This document shows, in pieces, positions 11,557-23,845 of a stretch of 64,000 nucleotides of DNA; position 1 is the stretch's first letter, and every line of letters begins with the position of its first letter. Origin of the DNA: Membranipora membranacea (Eukaryota > Bryozoa > Gymnolaemata > Cheilostomatida > Membraniporidae); contig OU612070.1 in assembly GCA_914767715.1 (NCBI GenBank), forward strand, positions 2,745,501-2,809,500. The letters are read 5' to 3'. Below the pieces are notes generated by a model. The model had not been told where the DNA came from. It saw only the letters and a list, made by a program, of their open reading frames with translations, and ran no database searches. The translations under genes were made by a program, and so were the position numbers.

Positions 11557-14500
11557 CACCAAACCAGCCACAAAATGTTTCATTTACTATGGTGAACTCT
11601 TCCTGCATACAGTTCAGTTGGAAAGCTCCTATTGCTGGTGGCAACATTGTTTCCAGTTATATGGTAGGTGTGAATTTCACTTTTCCTATATTATTACTTT
11701 TCCAACCACAGTCAACAGTCGCTGCATGGGGACCAAAATTCATTGAATCATTGATACACATTCTTTTTTATTGTTGGCTGATATATAAACAAAGCTTGAC
11801 CTGGCACGGGTTCGAAAGCTATGTGCATTGTTGTATATCACATAGACGCTCTGTACATCCAGTTTAGACAATGGATGCCGTATAGTCATTCGTTATCACT
11901 GTCTTTTGAAGTATTCCTGTGAAGGATATCCGACAATTTCTGTAGTAAGTAATTCCCTCTTTTCTCACACATCATGTGGATACACCCCAGGGACAAACAT
12001 CACCTGCTCACTGCAAGTTGTGGCTGATGGAAACAGATCAAGTGATGCAATCAAACGCTCTGGTTACCTTCCCTGTTCAGGTTTGTCCAATAGCTGAACA
12101 CTTTACAGTTAATATTCTTATGTCTTTTTGAGTGACATTTATACTTGATATGGGCAGGACCCACTAAATCAATGAGTAGAAAACCCCTAGAGGATTGTAT
12201 TTTGGTACTTAAGATATCCCTACAACCTTTAATCTTCCATCATATGTATATGCCATGAACATGAGCATAAGGACTGAAATGTCATGCTGCTCTTGCTATT
12301 GTGACAGATCCTACAGCAGCAGCAATCAGTGATAATGTGACTGAAACTTCAGAGCATATTGGTGATAAGGAGAGAATCAAACTCAGATTTTACTGGGAGG
12401 TACGTACTTAGTGTAAATTATGTTGGTGATTCAAAAGGTTAGACGTATTATCATATCATTTTTCTTTTTTCGCCATTTATGTCACATTAGTAATAATGAA
12501 TTGTTGCTGACAATAAAAGTATATATTTATATATAAGATAATAATTAAATCTGAGTCCCCCACACCAGATGAATTTTTGACATTTTTAATCGACCGATTT
12601 CATTTGCATGCAGGAGTCAGAAGTGAACTGTTATGGCAGTGTGATATATGAAGTCAATGTGGCGGACACAACAAACGCCTCAGAAGTACGCAGTGGAAGT
12701 ACAGAAGATCTGTTTATAGAGTTTAATGATCTAGACCCATACAGGTCTTATTCTATCAGAGTCACAAGTAAAAATGATGGAGGCCATGAAGTAAAAAGCG
12801 ATCCGAAAAGCTACACATCTATGGAGCTGGGTAATTTATTTTCCTGATATACCAACACTAAGCTGTTCCAACCTGGAGCCATGTGGTACACACTGTGTGC
12901 AATCAGAGCCCTATACTACTGTCTGGGCTCCTAGACAAAAATATGGCTCCAGATTTTAACCAGCTTCCTCACAGTTTACAGACAATTCCTTGTCATGTTT
13001 GTCGAATACTTCGCCTAGGGTATGTGTATGTGTCTTTTACCTTTGTTTCAGGTTGAGCTTTAAATTTGTGTTTCAGACATGAATAACCCCATCAGTTTTA
13101 ATTGTTCAGATGATATAATACAGTCTTAATGATTATTCAAATATTGACTGACAGACACCAACAGCCTGAACCACTGGCTGAATAACCAGCTGAGCCATTG
13201 GCCAATTGGCTGACTGTTTGACTGACAGACTTATTTATTTTCTCGATAGGCAAAATAGTCAAAAATGTAGTAGTAATAGTATTAAATGTTTAAGATTCAA
13301 ACATGACTTAATTTTACCTGTTACAGCCCCTTACGATAAGCCAAGAGACTTCACAGTAGAGTCTAACAATTCCTCTTGTGTAGATCTGCAGTGGAAAGTT
13401 CCTGAGTATCCTAATGGGGAAATACAAAATCACACTGTAAGTTTAAATGAGTTTAATTCAATCTAATCTATGTCCCTTCAGCTGGTTAAAAAACCTGTGT
13501 ATCAAGGTGCCTTATCTTGATACCCAGTTTGAGCAATATCAATCCAATACTGGAGGGAACAAACTTGTTTGAACTGTTCATAAGTTGAATTTATTAACAA
13601 TTGAATATCTTGGCATTTTGAACTCACTGGTTCAAATTGCAAAATAGCCCTTTTTTTTCAGATTTATTTCACAAGTGAGAAAGGCAACCAAACTACCCAC
13701 ACTGTCGGTGATATATCCTCTAATCAACGATGTGGATTTTACCCTGGGTCCAAAGTGGCATGCGGTATTGTAGCTTACACCGCAGTAGGCCCTAGTCCAC
13801 CAGCATTAGGCCAAGTAACTCTGTCATGTAGAGGTGAGTGTGATCCTAACTTAATTCACATTTTATTGTGAAATTTAAAAAATTTGAAACCTGGGTTATA
13901 TATATCAGAATGTAATATGAAAGTATCTCTCGACACACTGTACCATATATGGTATTATATAGTCGATGCACAATGCAGGCCATAATTGTACTAGTATTGG
14001 TGTATTAGATTTGTGGCTACAGTGACGTGTGGATGAGTTTGATTTCACATCAATTTATTTGTGCCCTGGAATAAAAGCAAAGTGATCAGTGATAAAACAA
14101 AGATGCAAAATTGTGTGGTATCACATTGATGTATCATTGAATGACATAAATCATAGCGTATGATAATTCTCGAAGTCATACGTTGTGAAGCATCTATTAT
14201 AAATCCAGGGAATTAAATGATTGACAAAATGACAAGTGCAAACTGTGTTTGATAGTGAACTTACAAATATTAGGAGGATAAATCCACCAATACGTAGAGC
14301 TGAGTAAATACTGATAGGTTATCTAAGACTGCCCCGATTATCTAAATAGAATAGTAGCCTAATTAATTGTCAAGTAAATTGTAATGTCCGTCAACAATCA
14401 TTATTACATCAAATTGTGAATCGGAATATGGAATACAAAAGAAACACAGAATGTGAATTAATAAAAAGCAAAACACATCGCCAGACTTACATCTTAACTA

Positions 14501-16744
14501 TGCTCTGTGAATAATCAGAGTAGACGCTAATCATTACGATATCAGAGGTGACGACTAGCCGAGTGCGTTGGTGACGATAGAGGGCTACTGGCATCCTATA
14601 ACAAACATGCTTTGGTAAGTGAATGTATAATAAAACTCGGAAGATTCGCATTACATACAATCGACGAATCAATGAATATCATAGTAAATTTACAGCTGGA
14701 ATAATTTCAACCTAGCACATTAAATCCATGGAGTAAAATACAGAGAGATGACGTACTATGCATATAGTTGTTTCTCGCCTAATAGTGCTGTCATAATAAC
14801 GTTGGACGTTATAAAATATCCATGAATATAGTTGGATGTAAATAATAAAGTGCCACAGAAATGGCTCAGCACTGGTGCCCTGCACAACGACTAGTGAAGA
14901 GCTTAGTCATGTTACAAGTTTTAGCTCTTATACATGTTACTATAGATCCTGAAACGCCACAAACTGAGAATTTAGCCGAAACCGTAGAGCTTATTGATGG
15001 AAAGGAGAGGATAAAGCTGAAGTTTCAATGGACTGTAAGTGGTTGCAATGCGTCATTTCTTCCAAAGCATGTGTTCCGCCATGTAGAGTAGAGCTATGAG
15101 TATCTCAGAATATTTGTTCTTTTGAACTCATCATGAAGAATGGCTTGGGATAGTCTGAAATCAGACCAAATATCCGAAAAAAATTTCAAAAATTGATGAA
15201 TGAATTGAGACATCTACTTTCACAGAAAGGTTTCGGTAGATACGTTAAGCAGGACGCAGGCTGAATATTAAAAAAGGTAAATTTTGAAGAACCATCTACA
15301 TTATATTCTTCATCCCCATTATGGGCTCTCATTACACCCCTAAATTCACACTTACTCAGGGGTCACGAGCATATACATGATAAGAACGATAGTGCACTTG
15401 TGACTTGTAGGGAGAAAGAACAGACTGCCAACGCGACTACATACCATGTGTCCCTCACAGATATGATTGACACATCGGTGGTCAAAACAGATTTTACTGA
15501 TGATCTTTTTTACGAGTTTGGCGACCTTGAGCTTTTTACCAATTACTCATTTGTGGTCATTGCCAGCAACAATGGAATAGTCAACTCGCCTTCTAGTCAT
15601 CCAGAGGAGCATCAAACCCAAACACTAGGTAGGAGGCATAACTGCAAGCACATGACTATATTGACTGACTATTCCAACATGAAAAGATTAGGGCATTCAA
15701 ATAATGGTTATTGTTGAACCGCTGAGTACTAACGCTGGTTTTATGACATAAGCAACATCAAGGTCAGTTAATGGTGAGTGTTTCAAATAAACCCTTAAGA
15801 TTGGTTGCTCTGCCTGAAAAGATTGTGAGAGATTCTGCTGACATGCAGTCTATATATATGGTCTGGTTTCATAGGGCAGTATTTATAACATTTTTACCTT
15901 TATGCTCTCTTCTGCCCCTTAAATCATCTACTCTTTAAATCTTTTACTGTTAATCATTAAAAGATTGAAATCTTCCGATGCAACAGTATTTATTTTTATT
16001 TCCAGCCACCACTTTTTCCACCAATCGGTTATGGCAAGATGAAGGAAAAACATGCAACATTTCCATTACGAAATGTGGATCATAGGAATTGTTTTTCTCC
16101 TGTTTAATACATGTGAAGCCTGTTTTTAGCTCCTTATGATGGACCACCATCACTGGATATTTCAGTGATCAAAGATTGCCGCAACTGCATTGCTTTATTA
16201 TGGACACAACCAACATAACCAAATGGTGAAATATCTATGTACACAGTAAGTCAGTGCAGTGTAGTCCAGACAAGAAGATCAGAGTGATACATTGAAAAGA
16301 AGAAAATGTAGCTACTACCAGCTGTTGTAGCAATATTATGCCCATCGGCTTTTCACAAAATCTAGCTTGAAAAATTGACTGGGCTTATTTGATCGTTAGA
16401 CTACCCGATAGAAAACACTAGAGTGATGTATATATGTGACATCTGAGAAGATTAACCAAGAGCAGACCAGGATTTGGTATCTTTACGTTTGATGTCTTTA
16501 TCTTGATGCTGACAAACTTTGTGACTTATGCATGCATATGAATTATCCACTGATCTACATATAAGTTATCAGGTTGATTGTAAGAACATGAAGTGCACTC
16601 ACTCAACTCACACCATCGGTGATGTACAATCTACTCAACTCTATGGATTCAGCACAGGATCTGATGCGACCTGTGATATCATAGCATATAACTTAGCCGG
16701 CGCTAGTCCGACTACAACAAGTAATGCCAGTCTCCTCTATACAG
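11557..16744 (+). CDS. Paralog A exons 6-15: five FN3 domains in alternating types
   Basis: Each domain is two exons in the phase pattern 1-0-1. Type alpha (11557-11663 with 11912-12080; 13327-13436 with 13662-13833; 16130-16245 with 16573-16744) has a Pro-rich start, a conserved Trp, and a Cys pair around a GF/GY.PG(S/T) turn. Type beta (12308-12399 with 12614-12830; 14946-15034 with 15424-15628) has (I/E)xx.(K)ERIKL..F.W and a YxV.L or YEVNV strand. FN3 domains act as extracellular spacers or binding modules. The last alpha unit has an in-frame TAA at 16216-16218, where the sister unit at 13327 reads YPNGEI. The acceptor at 15424 is chosen because upstream AGs break the frame. Confidence 0.75.
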
Positions 16745-17631
16745 GTAATTTAATATAGACCAACTCCACTTTTTCCATATTTTGCATGCACAAATAAGCA
16801 ATTCAGATTTGTTCTAATTTAATCTCAGGGCTTGATTAACCCAAATGGACTGCAAACCTTTCCTACACACAGGTTGAAAAATTGGAATTGGTCCACTTGT
16901 AGAGGCAATGTCTACAGTGCAGAGAGTATCATGCACATCAGTCAATCTGAAAGTAGTTTGATTGCGCTGTGTCCATTCATTAATTATGAAATTCTAAATT
17001 ATGAAATATGTTGGTAAATTTTAGTCTTGGTCATGGTGCCTGAATGAGCCCATTAATTTTGGCTCAAATAATGGTATAGACAGTTTTCTGAGCTCCGATT
17101 TGAGCCTCAATTCAGAGTTGTCCTCACTCCAGTTTGGTACTTTTAACCCATGCCGCATAGGAAAAGCGTGCTGAAATGAGGGCTATCTTGAAAACCGCTT
17201 GTGTTAGGATAAAATTGGTTTTTGATTCAGAATCTGCACCATTGAAAACTGATAGGGACATAGTTTGGGAAATAATTTTAGTATTTGGATAGTCAATTGT
17301 AGCATTTCCTGCCTGTTTTGCGGACAATTTGGCAGAATTTTACTTGAATTTCATCACTCAAATTGAGATTTATCAGCTTTCAAGGCTCAAATGATTTAAA
17401 AACCCTGTCTCACAGTTTTTTTAATGGTGATGATTCTTAATCACAAATCATTTTTATCGTTACAGTAGCGGTTTTCAAGATAACCCTCTTTCAGCATGTT
17501 TTTTTTATGCAGCATGGGTTAAAAGTACCAAACTGGAGAGAGGGCAACTCCTCAAACTAGAGCTCTGAAAACTGTCTATTTTAGGAGTTTGCGCCAACTT
17601 GATTACTTTCATTGGTCAATTTTTTCTACAG

Positions 17632-19765
17632 AGGAATGCACATCAAGTAAAACAACAGCGAGGATGCCACATTCCTCTGGTCAGATTGCTGTTATCACCT
17701 CATCTACTGCTGGAGCAGTGATGTTATGTAGTCTTATAGCTCTTGTGGCATACATCATGAAACTAAGATCACGACCAGAAACAAAATCTGCCAATGAAAG
17801 GTGAGCTTTAATTCTGATCAAGTTTTTTCGAATTCTTTCATTATGGCTCATCAGCACTGCAAACAAAGACAGCAGACTACAATCAGAGAGTTCTGTACGC
17901 TTAAACTCTCTAATTCAGACATCGAGACTACACTATTATCATGTGTATCTCTGATCGCTAGAGTCAATCTAGCAAAAGTATCTAATTAGAAAATTTAACT
18001 TGAGTCAACACTCCAAATTTCTTGTGATGGTACTCGCTACTCATTCTAAGGGAATTAATTATCTCTTTATCGAACAGATCTATACAAGCAATAGTATATA
18101 ATGTAATCAGTGTGGCTCAAGGAGAAATAAGTAGCTTAGTTGGTTAGAGCGCGGTTCCTTTAGCATGCAAATGTTGAAGGTCTTGGGCTCAAGTCCCTCT
18201 GCAGTCCATCCACTGCTGGGGTTTGGTTGGCCCCCAGTTGTGCTACAACCTGGAAACAGAGAGCGTCCTGGCGCAGATATTGCAGCATAACATTTCGCCG
18301 CCCATGCTTCAGGATGTAGCATGTGATATGCCAACTGATTTTAGTCAACCATGTTAATCAACGGCTTTAACATAGACTTAAGAATAAGAGGCATTTAATT
18401 GTCACATTGTGGATAATATACCTACATGAGGTCGTGTAGAAGCATTGGTGTTAACATTGACTTACAGCTCATATACCAGGTTAGTTGTTGATAACTCAAT
18501 AAATTTCGTTCAGTTTTGAGATAATTGCAATAGATTTAGCAGCTGTTCGTGAACGGTTTAATAAAAGTTTTCAGCAAACAATCAGTTTGAAGAAGAAATT
18601 TTGTATTGCTGAATTTAACACAATTTTCAAACTCAAAATCCGCTTAAAACTGATTGAGTTATGAACACCAAACCTGGATTGCAGACAGCAATGATGGCAT
18701 TATCGCTTCTACACCATCCAATGTCGTCATATTGAAAGTGCCTCGCTTTTCAGCTGCGTATGGTGTTTTGTCTAGGGTTATTAACATGATATATCGCTTT
18801 TTAAAACTTTTTAATATCGTATTGGTGATCATGTCTAACAGTTATTTTCACAGTTTAAACCTCCAGAATGTTTGACGTTGAGTTGCAGTGACCTCTGGAA
18901 GTTCATTTTGGGACAAAAAGTTCCCTTTTTAAATTGTGCCCGCTGTGCCTTGTTTTTTTCCAGCCAAAAAGCTGAAAATAAGTTAAACAATATATGATAC
19001 ACACTAGCTTCCATTAAACTAGAGAGTATTTCCGAGGTTTTGATCGTGGCGTTTGATGATAAATTCAGTAGTAGGGAAGTTATTAGCATAAACATTTCTC
19101 TTTCCATGCTAAACAATCACCTAAAAAAGGTGATCCATTGTTGTACACAATGTGATTGGCATGTAATACTGCTTAGATTTTCATCACGCTTTTGCATAAC
19201 GTAATTTACTGCATCATTTTGCCCATGGCTGCCTATATGTTTCAATGTATTTTAGTTAATGTACAATTAATCAAGTTAGGAACATGCGGTTTGAAAAAAA
19301 TTGCGATATTAAACATAAGTCAGACTCTGGCAACATGTCAGTGAGGGATCTTTTGAGATGGGACAAGTAGTTCCTGAGAAACTGAAAAGGCGATATATCA
19401 CGTTAATAATTCTATAGTTACTTGACTTATACGCGTTTTCGTTTCTTCAAACACCGCGGCTATTTCTACTGCTCATTTTGAGCACTATGCCTCACCAAGC
19501 CTGCCTATCTAAAGCAGCCTCTAAAGACTCAAAAAGAAATCGATTCATCTGGTCAATTTACAGTCTCAAATAAAACATTGAGAGAAATGCATTGTCCTGT
19601 GTTTTATTAAGTTTCACAGAACCAGATGACATTGAACTACAAGGAGTCGGTGCTCCTGCTGTCTATGAGAATCAGATGGACACACAATACGAAACTGATG
19701 ATCCTGTATACTCCCAGCCAGGCGTGAATCAGCTGGATAATCATGTATACAGCTTATCCCAATAA
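17632..19765 (+). CDS. Paralog A last two exons: transmembrane helix and tyrosine-rich tail
   Basis: Exon 17632-17800 encodes a stretch of about 25 hydrophobic residues (IAVITSSTAGAVMLCSLIAL onward) followed by KLRSRPETK, a normal stop-transfer sequence that places the C-terminus in the cytoplasm. It ends in phase 2. The final exon starts at 19612, the only nearby acceptor that keeps the frame, and stops at TAA 19763-19765. The roughly 50-residue tail is acidic and holds four tyrosine motifs: VYENQ, QYETD, VYSQP and VYSLS. YENQ fits the pYxN pattern bound by Grb2-type SH2 domains. Signalling is inferred from motifs only. Paralog B has no equivalent exons. Confidence 0.7.
18118..18320 (+). repeat. 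tRNA-derived SINE, family 1, second copy
   Basis: The head AGCTTAGTTGGTTAGAGCGC with a weakened B-box (GGGCTCAAGTCCC) is followed by GCAGTCCATCC, TTGGTTGGCCCCCAG, GGCGCAGATATTGCAGC and ATTTCGCCG, in the same order as the minus-strand copy at 1-196. It lies in the last intron of paralog A. Confidence 0.8.
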
Positions 19766-19803
19766 CCAGAAGCTAGAACTATAGAGAAGGGGTGATTCCT
19801 AGA

Positions 19804-19950
19804 GAATATAGGCAAATTCGCGACCTGTTCCACTGTAATAAAATTGATTATTAATAATCTGTGTAAAATCCCATACGCAGTTGAACAGTGGAACAGGTGG
19901 AACAGTGGAACAGTGTTACAGTGGAACAGATCGCGAATTTGCCTTATATT
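19804..19950. mobile_element. Small MITE at the 3' end of paralog A
   Basis: The end GGCAAATTCGCGACCTGTTC is inverted as GAACAGATCGCGAATTTGCC, and the inverted arms together span about 34 bases (19804-19838 and 19917-19950). The interior has a GTGGAACAG repeat of about five units. It begins 39 bases after the stop codon of paralog A and contains the first AATAAA (19837) after it, so it may supply the polyadenylation signal. Confidence 0.65.
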
Positions 19951-20460
19951 ATACCTTTGGTTATCAATTTCTGTGATAGTATAGATTATGATAATATTTC
20001 TCTGAATATTACCAAAACAATCAACTGGGGAAAATTAAATAGATATAGCATATACAAGATATGGCAATAAACATGCTTCAAGTTTAGCAGATGCGAATTT
20101 TTCGAGGAGGTGATTAGAAAAAAAGCATGACTGATCAACAAGTATTATTGTGGTTAATTGTGATCATATCAACAGCTCAATATCATCCTATTCACCCGTG
20201 TTCTAGGAATTATTGTATAGTTGATTAATATCTCTTAATATTCTCAATTCATTTTGGGTATCCTTTTTGAAGCCCTAATGTAAAATAATATAACATATGT
20301 TACATGCAACAACAGAAGAATGAAAGAGTCACAATGTAGAAAACTCTGCACATAAGTCGAATGGTACACTGCTCCAGGTTGAAAACCACAGAGGGCAGAC
20401 AACCAACTCTCAAACACCCACTGAGTATCATGGAAGCGATTGTGAAAGGCAAGAGATTGA
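19951..20460. other. Intergenic spacer after paralog A
   Basis: AT-rich, with no recognised gene. The right part leads into the decayed non-LTR element at 20460. Confidence 0.4.
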
Positions 20461-23400
20461 TTGGCCGAAGATGAGTGTCGTCAAGACTTGGCGTGAGCTT
20501 GGTGAGTATGCAGTTGTTGCCCTCAACTCTGCATTGACTGGAAGCAGTGAGAAAAGGCAATTACCTGCTTTCCTCTTTTCGATCTGTGAGGAGAATTTTG
20601 GCTAAGCTACAAAACGAGGTGGAACTCAGTGCACCAAAATATCGAGAAAGGTAAACTCATGGTCATTCTGTATTGCTTAATGATGTCAAGGGAAGAATAA
20701 GAAGGCTAGCCAGAGCTGAGGCCTTGCGAAAGAAAAAGAAGTTGAAGCGAAAGAACTTGAACAATTTTATGAATAATCCATACGGATTTGCTAAGAAGTG
20801 TTTGAGCTTAGCAAGAATCGGGAGCTCAAGGCTAGTCAGGCGGAAGTTGAGGCACACTTGGCAAAAGTGTGCTGTTACAAGAGTGATGTGGACACTGATA
20901 TCGCTGGGCTTAAACGCCCATTATCTCCGGTTTCAGTTTGAGGTGGGTGATATCAAGCTTTGAGAGGTTGCACAGGTAGTTACCAAGGCACGTGCCAAAA
21001 GCGCACCAGGCATTCATGACTTGACTAATGTAGCAGAACTCCTAATGGAATATTGCGCCAGAATCGCCTTCTCCTTCCCCGTCCATCTACCCCAATCTCT
21101 CTCGCCATCTCACCAGCCTCCGCCCACGACTTGATGTTGTGCTCATTCATCTGCTTAAGCCCAGTTCTCTGCCAAGTCTCTTTGGGTCGCCCTCTACTTC
21201 AAGTGCCCTCAGGGGCCCACCAGAGACTGGTGTGAGGGAGAGATTCCTTCCTCCTTAGGCTGTATCCTAGATATCTCCATCTTCGAACTTCTATGAGCTG
21301 TGAGACTGGTTTCTGATTACTGCGTTCACGTACATCCAAGTTGGAAGTTTTGGACCACCAATATATTTTCAATATTCGACGCAACAGTTCATGTGAAATA
21401 CCTCCAGTTTGCTCATATCTACTTTCGTCATTCGAAATGTTTCACATCCAAAAAGGAGCTCAGACACCACGTTCGAGTTGTAGAGTTTGAAAATGAGATG
21501 GTTGCTCATACTTCTTGATCTCTACACCTTGCTCAGTCTGTAAAAAACTGTAGTTGCAGAGTTGATGCGGTTCTTGACATCTGCTGCTGGACCACCAGAT
21601 GCATCAATTTTCGCACCAAGATACAAAAGGTTTCTACATATACGAGTGGCTTATTGCTGACTGTGAAATTGTTGTTAGATGCAGGGCCCACTCCAGTGTC
21701 AGAGTGATGAGTTTGTCAGGGATACCATAAAACTTCATCACTTTACACATGCTCTCCCGATGAATGCTGTCCAATGCGTTCCTGAAATCAATAAAAAAGA
21801 CGTACAGGGGCATCTTCCGTTATTCACACTGTTCTATGATGTTTCTCAGTGTAAATAATATGTGGTCTGTACAACTTCTTCTGCTGCAAAAACCTGCTTG
21901 CTACGCGTCTTGAATGAGTGCCCAGAACTTTACGCCTTGCGCCCTGTCTTCGTTCTATCAACTCCCATGTTCTTTCTGACATCCAATGTGTCTTCCTATT
22001 ATCTCTTCTCCAACATCATGGTACGCTTCCTTGATCTTAGTCCATCTTTCATTAACAGGAGTATCTTCCGGTAAGTCTCGAAGTTGACTGAACTTATTCC
22101 CATTGCTGTTGTGAACTTCTCTTTTACAGTCGTCATTTTAAGTAGTTTGCGATTCCATTTTGCCTTTAGACTCGGTGCTTTACACTTGCCCGCTAGTTTG
22201 AGCCACGCTTTTCCAAGGATCAGATATTGATCGTTGTACACATCTCGCATCACTCTCACATCATGCAGGGATCTCCTCCACTTCCTGTTTATCAGCAAAT
22301 GGTCTATCTGAGTTAGCTGCCCGCGAGGGGAACGCCACATTAACTTGTGTATATCTTTGTGAGGGAAAATAGAACCTCCAATCACCATGCCAATTATCCT
22401 TCCAAACTGTATAATCCTCTCTCCATTGTTGTTCGCCGCCCCAACTCCATGCTGCCCTAGAGTATCCTCCGTCCCAATGTTGACCATTCCAACTTGTGCG
22501 TTGAGATCTCCCAGAAGCATGTCATGTCTGGGGACCTCATCTTTAGCCAAACATCAAAGCCGTACCTTGATGGTGCTGATTATCTTGCTTTCCCGAGTAC
22601 AACACTATTTCTCTCCTCTCCTTCTCCGTCCATCTGCTCTCACTAATACCCAGAAGCTCCAGCTTCATTCGTTGGAACTCTCTCGCCACCTGCTCGGTGC
22701 TCCCGTCCGCATACATAGTCATGATATCCCAGGCACCAACACGTAGTAGTTGTCGCGGGGCCAGCAGAATTTACTCCTAACTAGATTCACATGCCGGTCA
22801 TGTAGCTTTCTCGGGGCTGGAATTTTCTTTTTCTGCGTCCTCAGCAACTGGTTTGCGTAGGATTATTTGATTCTGTTTCTGTAACTGGGTTTTTTAATGT
22901 GAATGTGTAATTGGCCCAGACACAACCCTCCTCTTTTACGCGGACTTGGGACCGTCTGGATGAATTCGGGGATCTGCTCCAGGTAGGGAGGCATTAATGG
23001 CATCAGTTATAAGCTATACAAGAAATGTTCAGGCATTCTGGAGATACTGAAAAAAGTACTCAATCAAATCTGGAAGTCTGGAAAGATCCCAGATGAGTGG
23101 TGTCGTGCGAATGGTGTGTATATACCAAAAGAGGATAAGGCGGCAGGCCTAGGGCAGTATCATTGTTTAATGTAGAAGGCAAGATTTTCTTCAGTGTTCT
23201 GGCAAAAAGCCTGACAGATTATCTTATGAACAATGGATTCATTGATCCATCAATTCAGAGGGCAGACATCCCAAGATTCCCTGGATGTCTTGAGCACGTG
23301 AGCATGATTGAGTCAGCAACAAAATCTGCTAAAAAAGCTAAATCAAACTAAGGGTGGTCTGGTTAGATTTGGCCAATGCCTATTGTGGCTGCTTCACAGC
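20460..23400 (+). pseudogene. Decayed non-LTR reverse transcriptase, split by a later LINE
   Basis: Plus-strand pieces at 20673-21007 (a basic region with RIRRLARAEALRKKKK and then KARAKSAPG) and 22989-23340 (LYKKCSGILEILKKVL, VYIPKED, then FNVEGKIFF and FIDPSIQRADIPRFPGC) are successive segments of one reverse transcriptase. Known relatives have A.APG.NG, then IPKE, LLNVEGKIFF and GIPG. The two parts join cleanly if 21015-22988 is removed. Frameshifts and stops elsewhere show that it is dead. The catalytic (F/Y)xDD box is not present before similarity ends near 23400. Confidence 0.7.
21015..22988 (-). mobile_element. Endonuclease/reverse-transcriptase LINE (RTE/CFDP2-like) inserted in the other LINE
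   Basis: Read from right to left: start of an AP-type endonuclease at about 22745 (ELLGISESRW), its later part in the frame 21999-22550 (LLGDLNAQVG, QIDHLLINRKWRRS), reverse-transcriptase pieces near 21790 (DSIHRESMCKVMK), and a C-terminal end at 21199-21384 (EVRRWRYLGY, WAPEGT) typical of the craniofacial-development-protein-2-like retroposons. The insertion is bounded by AGGCATT at 21008-21014 and 22989-22995, a 7-bp target-site duplication that restores the host reverse transcriptase when collapsed. The copy is truncated or internally deleted and frame-broken. Confidence 0.75.
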
Positions 23401-23749
23401 GGTTTAGATCCTTTGCCATTCAATGGGAGTTGTGCCTAATTGGCCATAGCTGCATAGCTTTATGCGGTACCGGGCTATTGTGTTTTGTGTCCAATTATCT
23501 GCACTGATGGATTAATTTGGCGAGCAAATTCCTAAGCCTTTAGTTGCCCTGTGAGCCTTGGTGTTTGAGGTTTTCCTCACAGGCTCAGTAAACTTGAGTT
23601 GCGTATAAACTTTAACTATTTTTATCTATTTTTCTGGGCAAAGGTGATATTTGGGGATTTACTAACACAGCAAAAAGGTATGTTTTAAAATAAATTCTGT
23701 TTTTTGTATGGTTAAAATAATTCGAGTCCATGTTCACTTGACTTAATAT

Positions 23750-23845
23750 CTCTTTTATTTCTCGGTACATTCAAAATTAATTAATAAGGGTTAAGATTTG
23801 TGTTTATTTGATCTTTGAGTATATTGTTCCTTATAGTTTTGTCAG
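23750..23845. repeat. 90-bp repeat shared with 33005-33098 (LTR-like piece)
   Basis: From a CTTTTATTTCTCGGTACATTC-like start to TTGTTCCTTATAGTTT the sequence matches 33005-33098 in direct orientation with only a few changes. The right copy abuts a BEL/Pao integrase region, so this may be a solo piece of that element's LTR. The two copies flank the Mutator/YqaJ gene and the BEL/Pao remnant. Confidence 0.75.

Larger units (their letters stand above)
3520..12150 (+). repeat. Segmental duplication, left copy (paralog A half)
   Basis: From the word AATAACTGATACTTCTAG near 3525 to just past the exon ending at 12080, this segment aligns in order with 38105-47500, covering upstream DNA, exons and introns. 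Markers shared at the same relative place include GAGATATGCCTAAATAGTG upstream of the first exon, GAGATATGCATGCAATAG before exon 2, and TGATATGCTATAGAGAAG in the long intron. Differences are insertions of mobile elements and loss of exons (8.6-8.9 kb and about 11.4 kb). After 12150 similarity fades although both genes continue. Confidence 0.8.
4137..19765 (+). pseudogene. Paralog A: FTP lectin-FN3 transmembrane receptor-like gene with two in-frame stops
   Basis: Spliced model: 4137-4200, 5847-6092, 6422-6655, 7137-7343, 7723-7935, 11557-11663, 11912-12080, 12308-12399, 12614-12830, 13327-13436, 13662-13833, 14946-15034, 15424-15628, 16130-16245, 16573-16744, 17632-17800, 19612-19765. Phases agree throughout and the lengths sum to 912 codons. 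Order: signal peptide, two FTP (fucolectin/F5-8C-like) domains, five FN3 domains, one transmembrane helix, a short tyrosine-rich tail. Such a protein would sit in the plasma membrane and bind glycans or matrix outside the cell. TAA codons occur in frame at 6562-6564 (codon 151, where paralog B has CGA) and 16216-16218 (codon 738). Exons for a third FTP and about two FN3 units present in paralog B are missing. An AATAAA lies at 19837. Likely a pseudogene, unless the stop-bearing exons are skipped or the stops are assembly errors. Confidence 0.7.

Noticed and set aside
21862-22746. Plus-strand frames opposite the minus-strand LINE
   Set aside because: They are antisense shadows of the endonuclease/reverse-transcriptase coding region.
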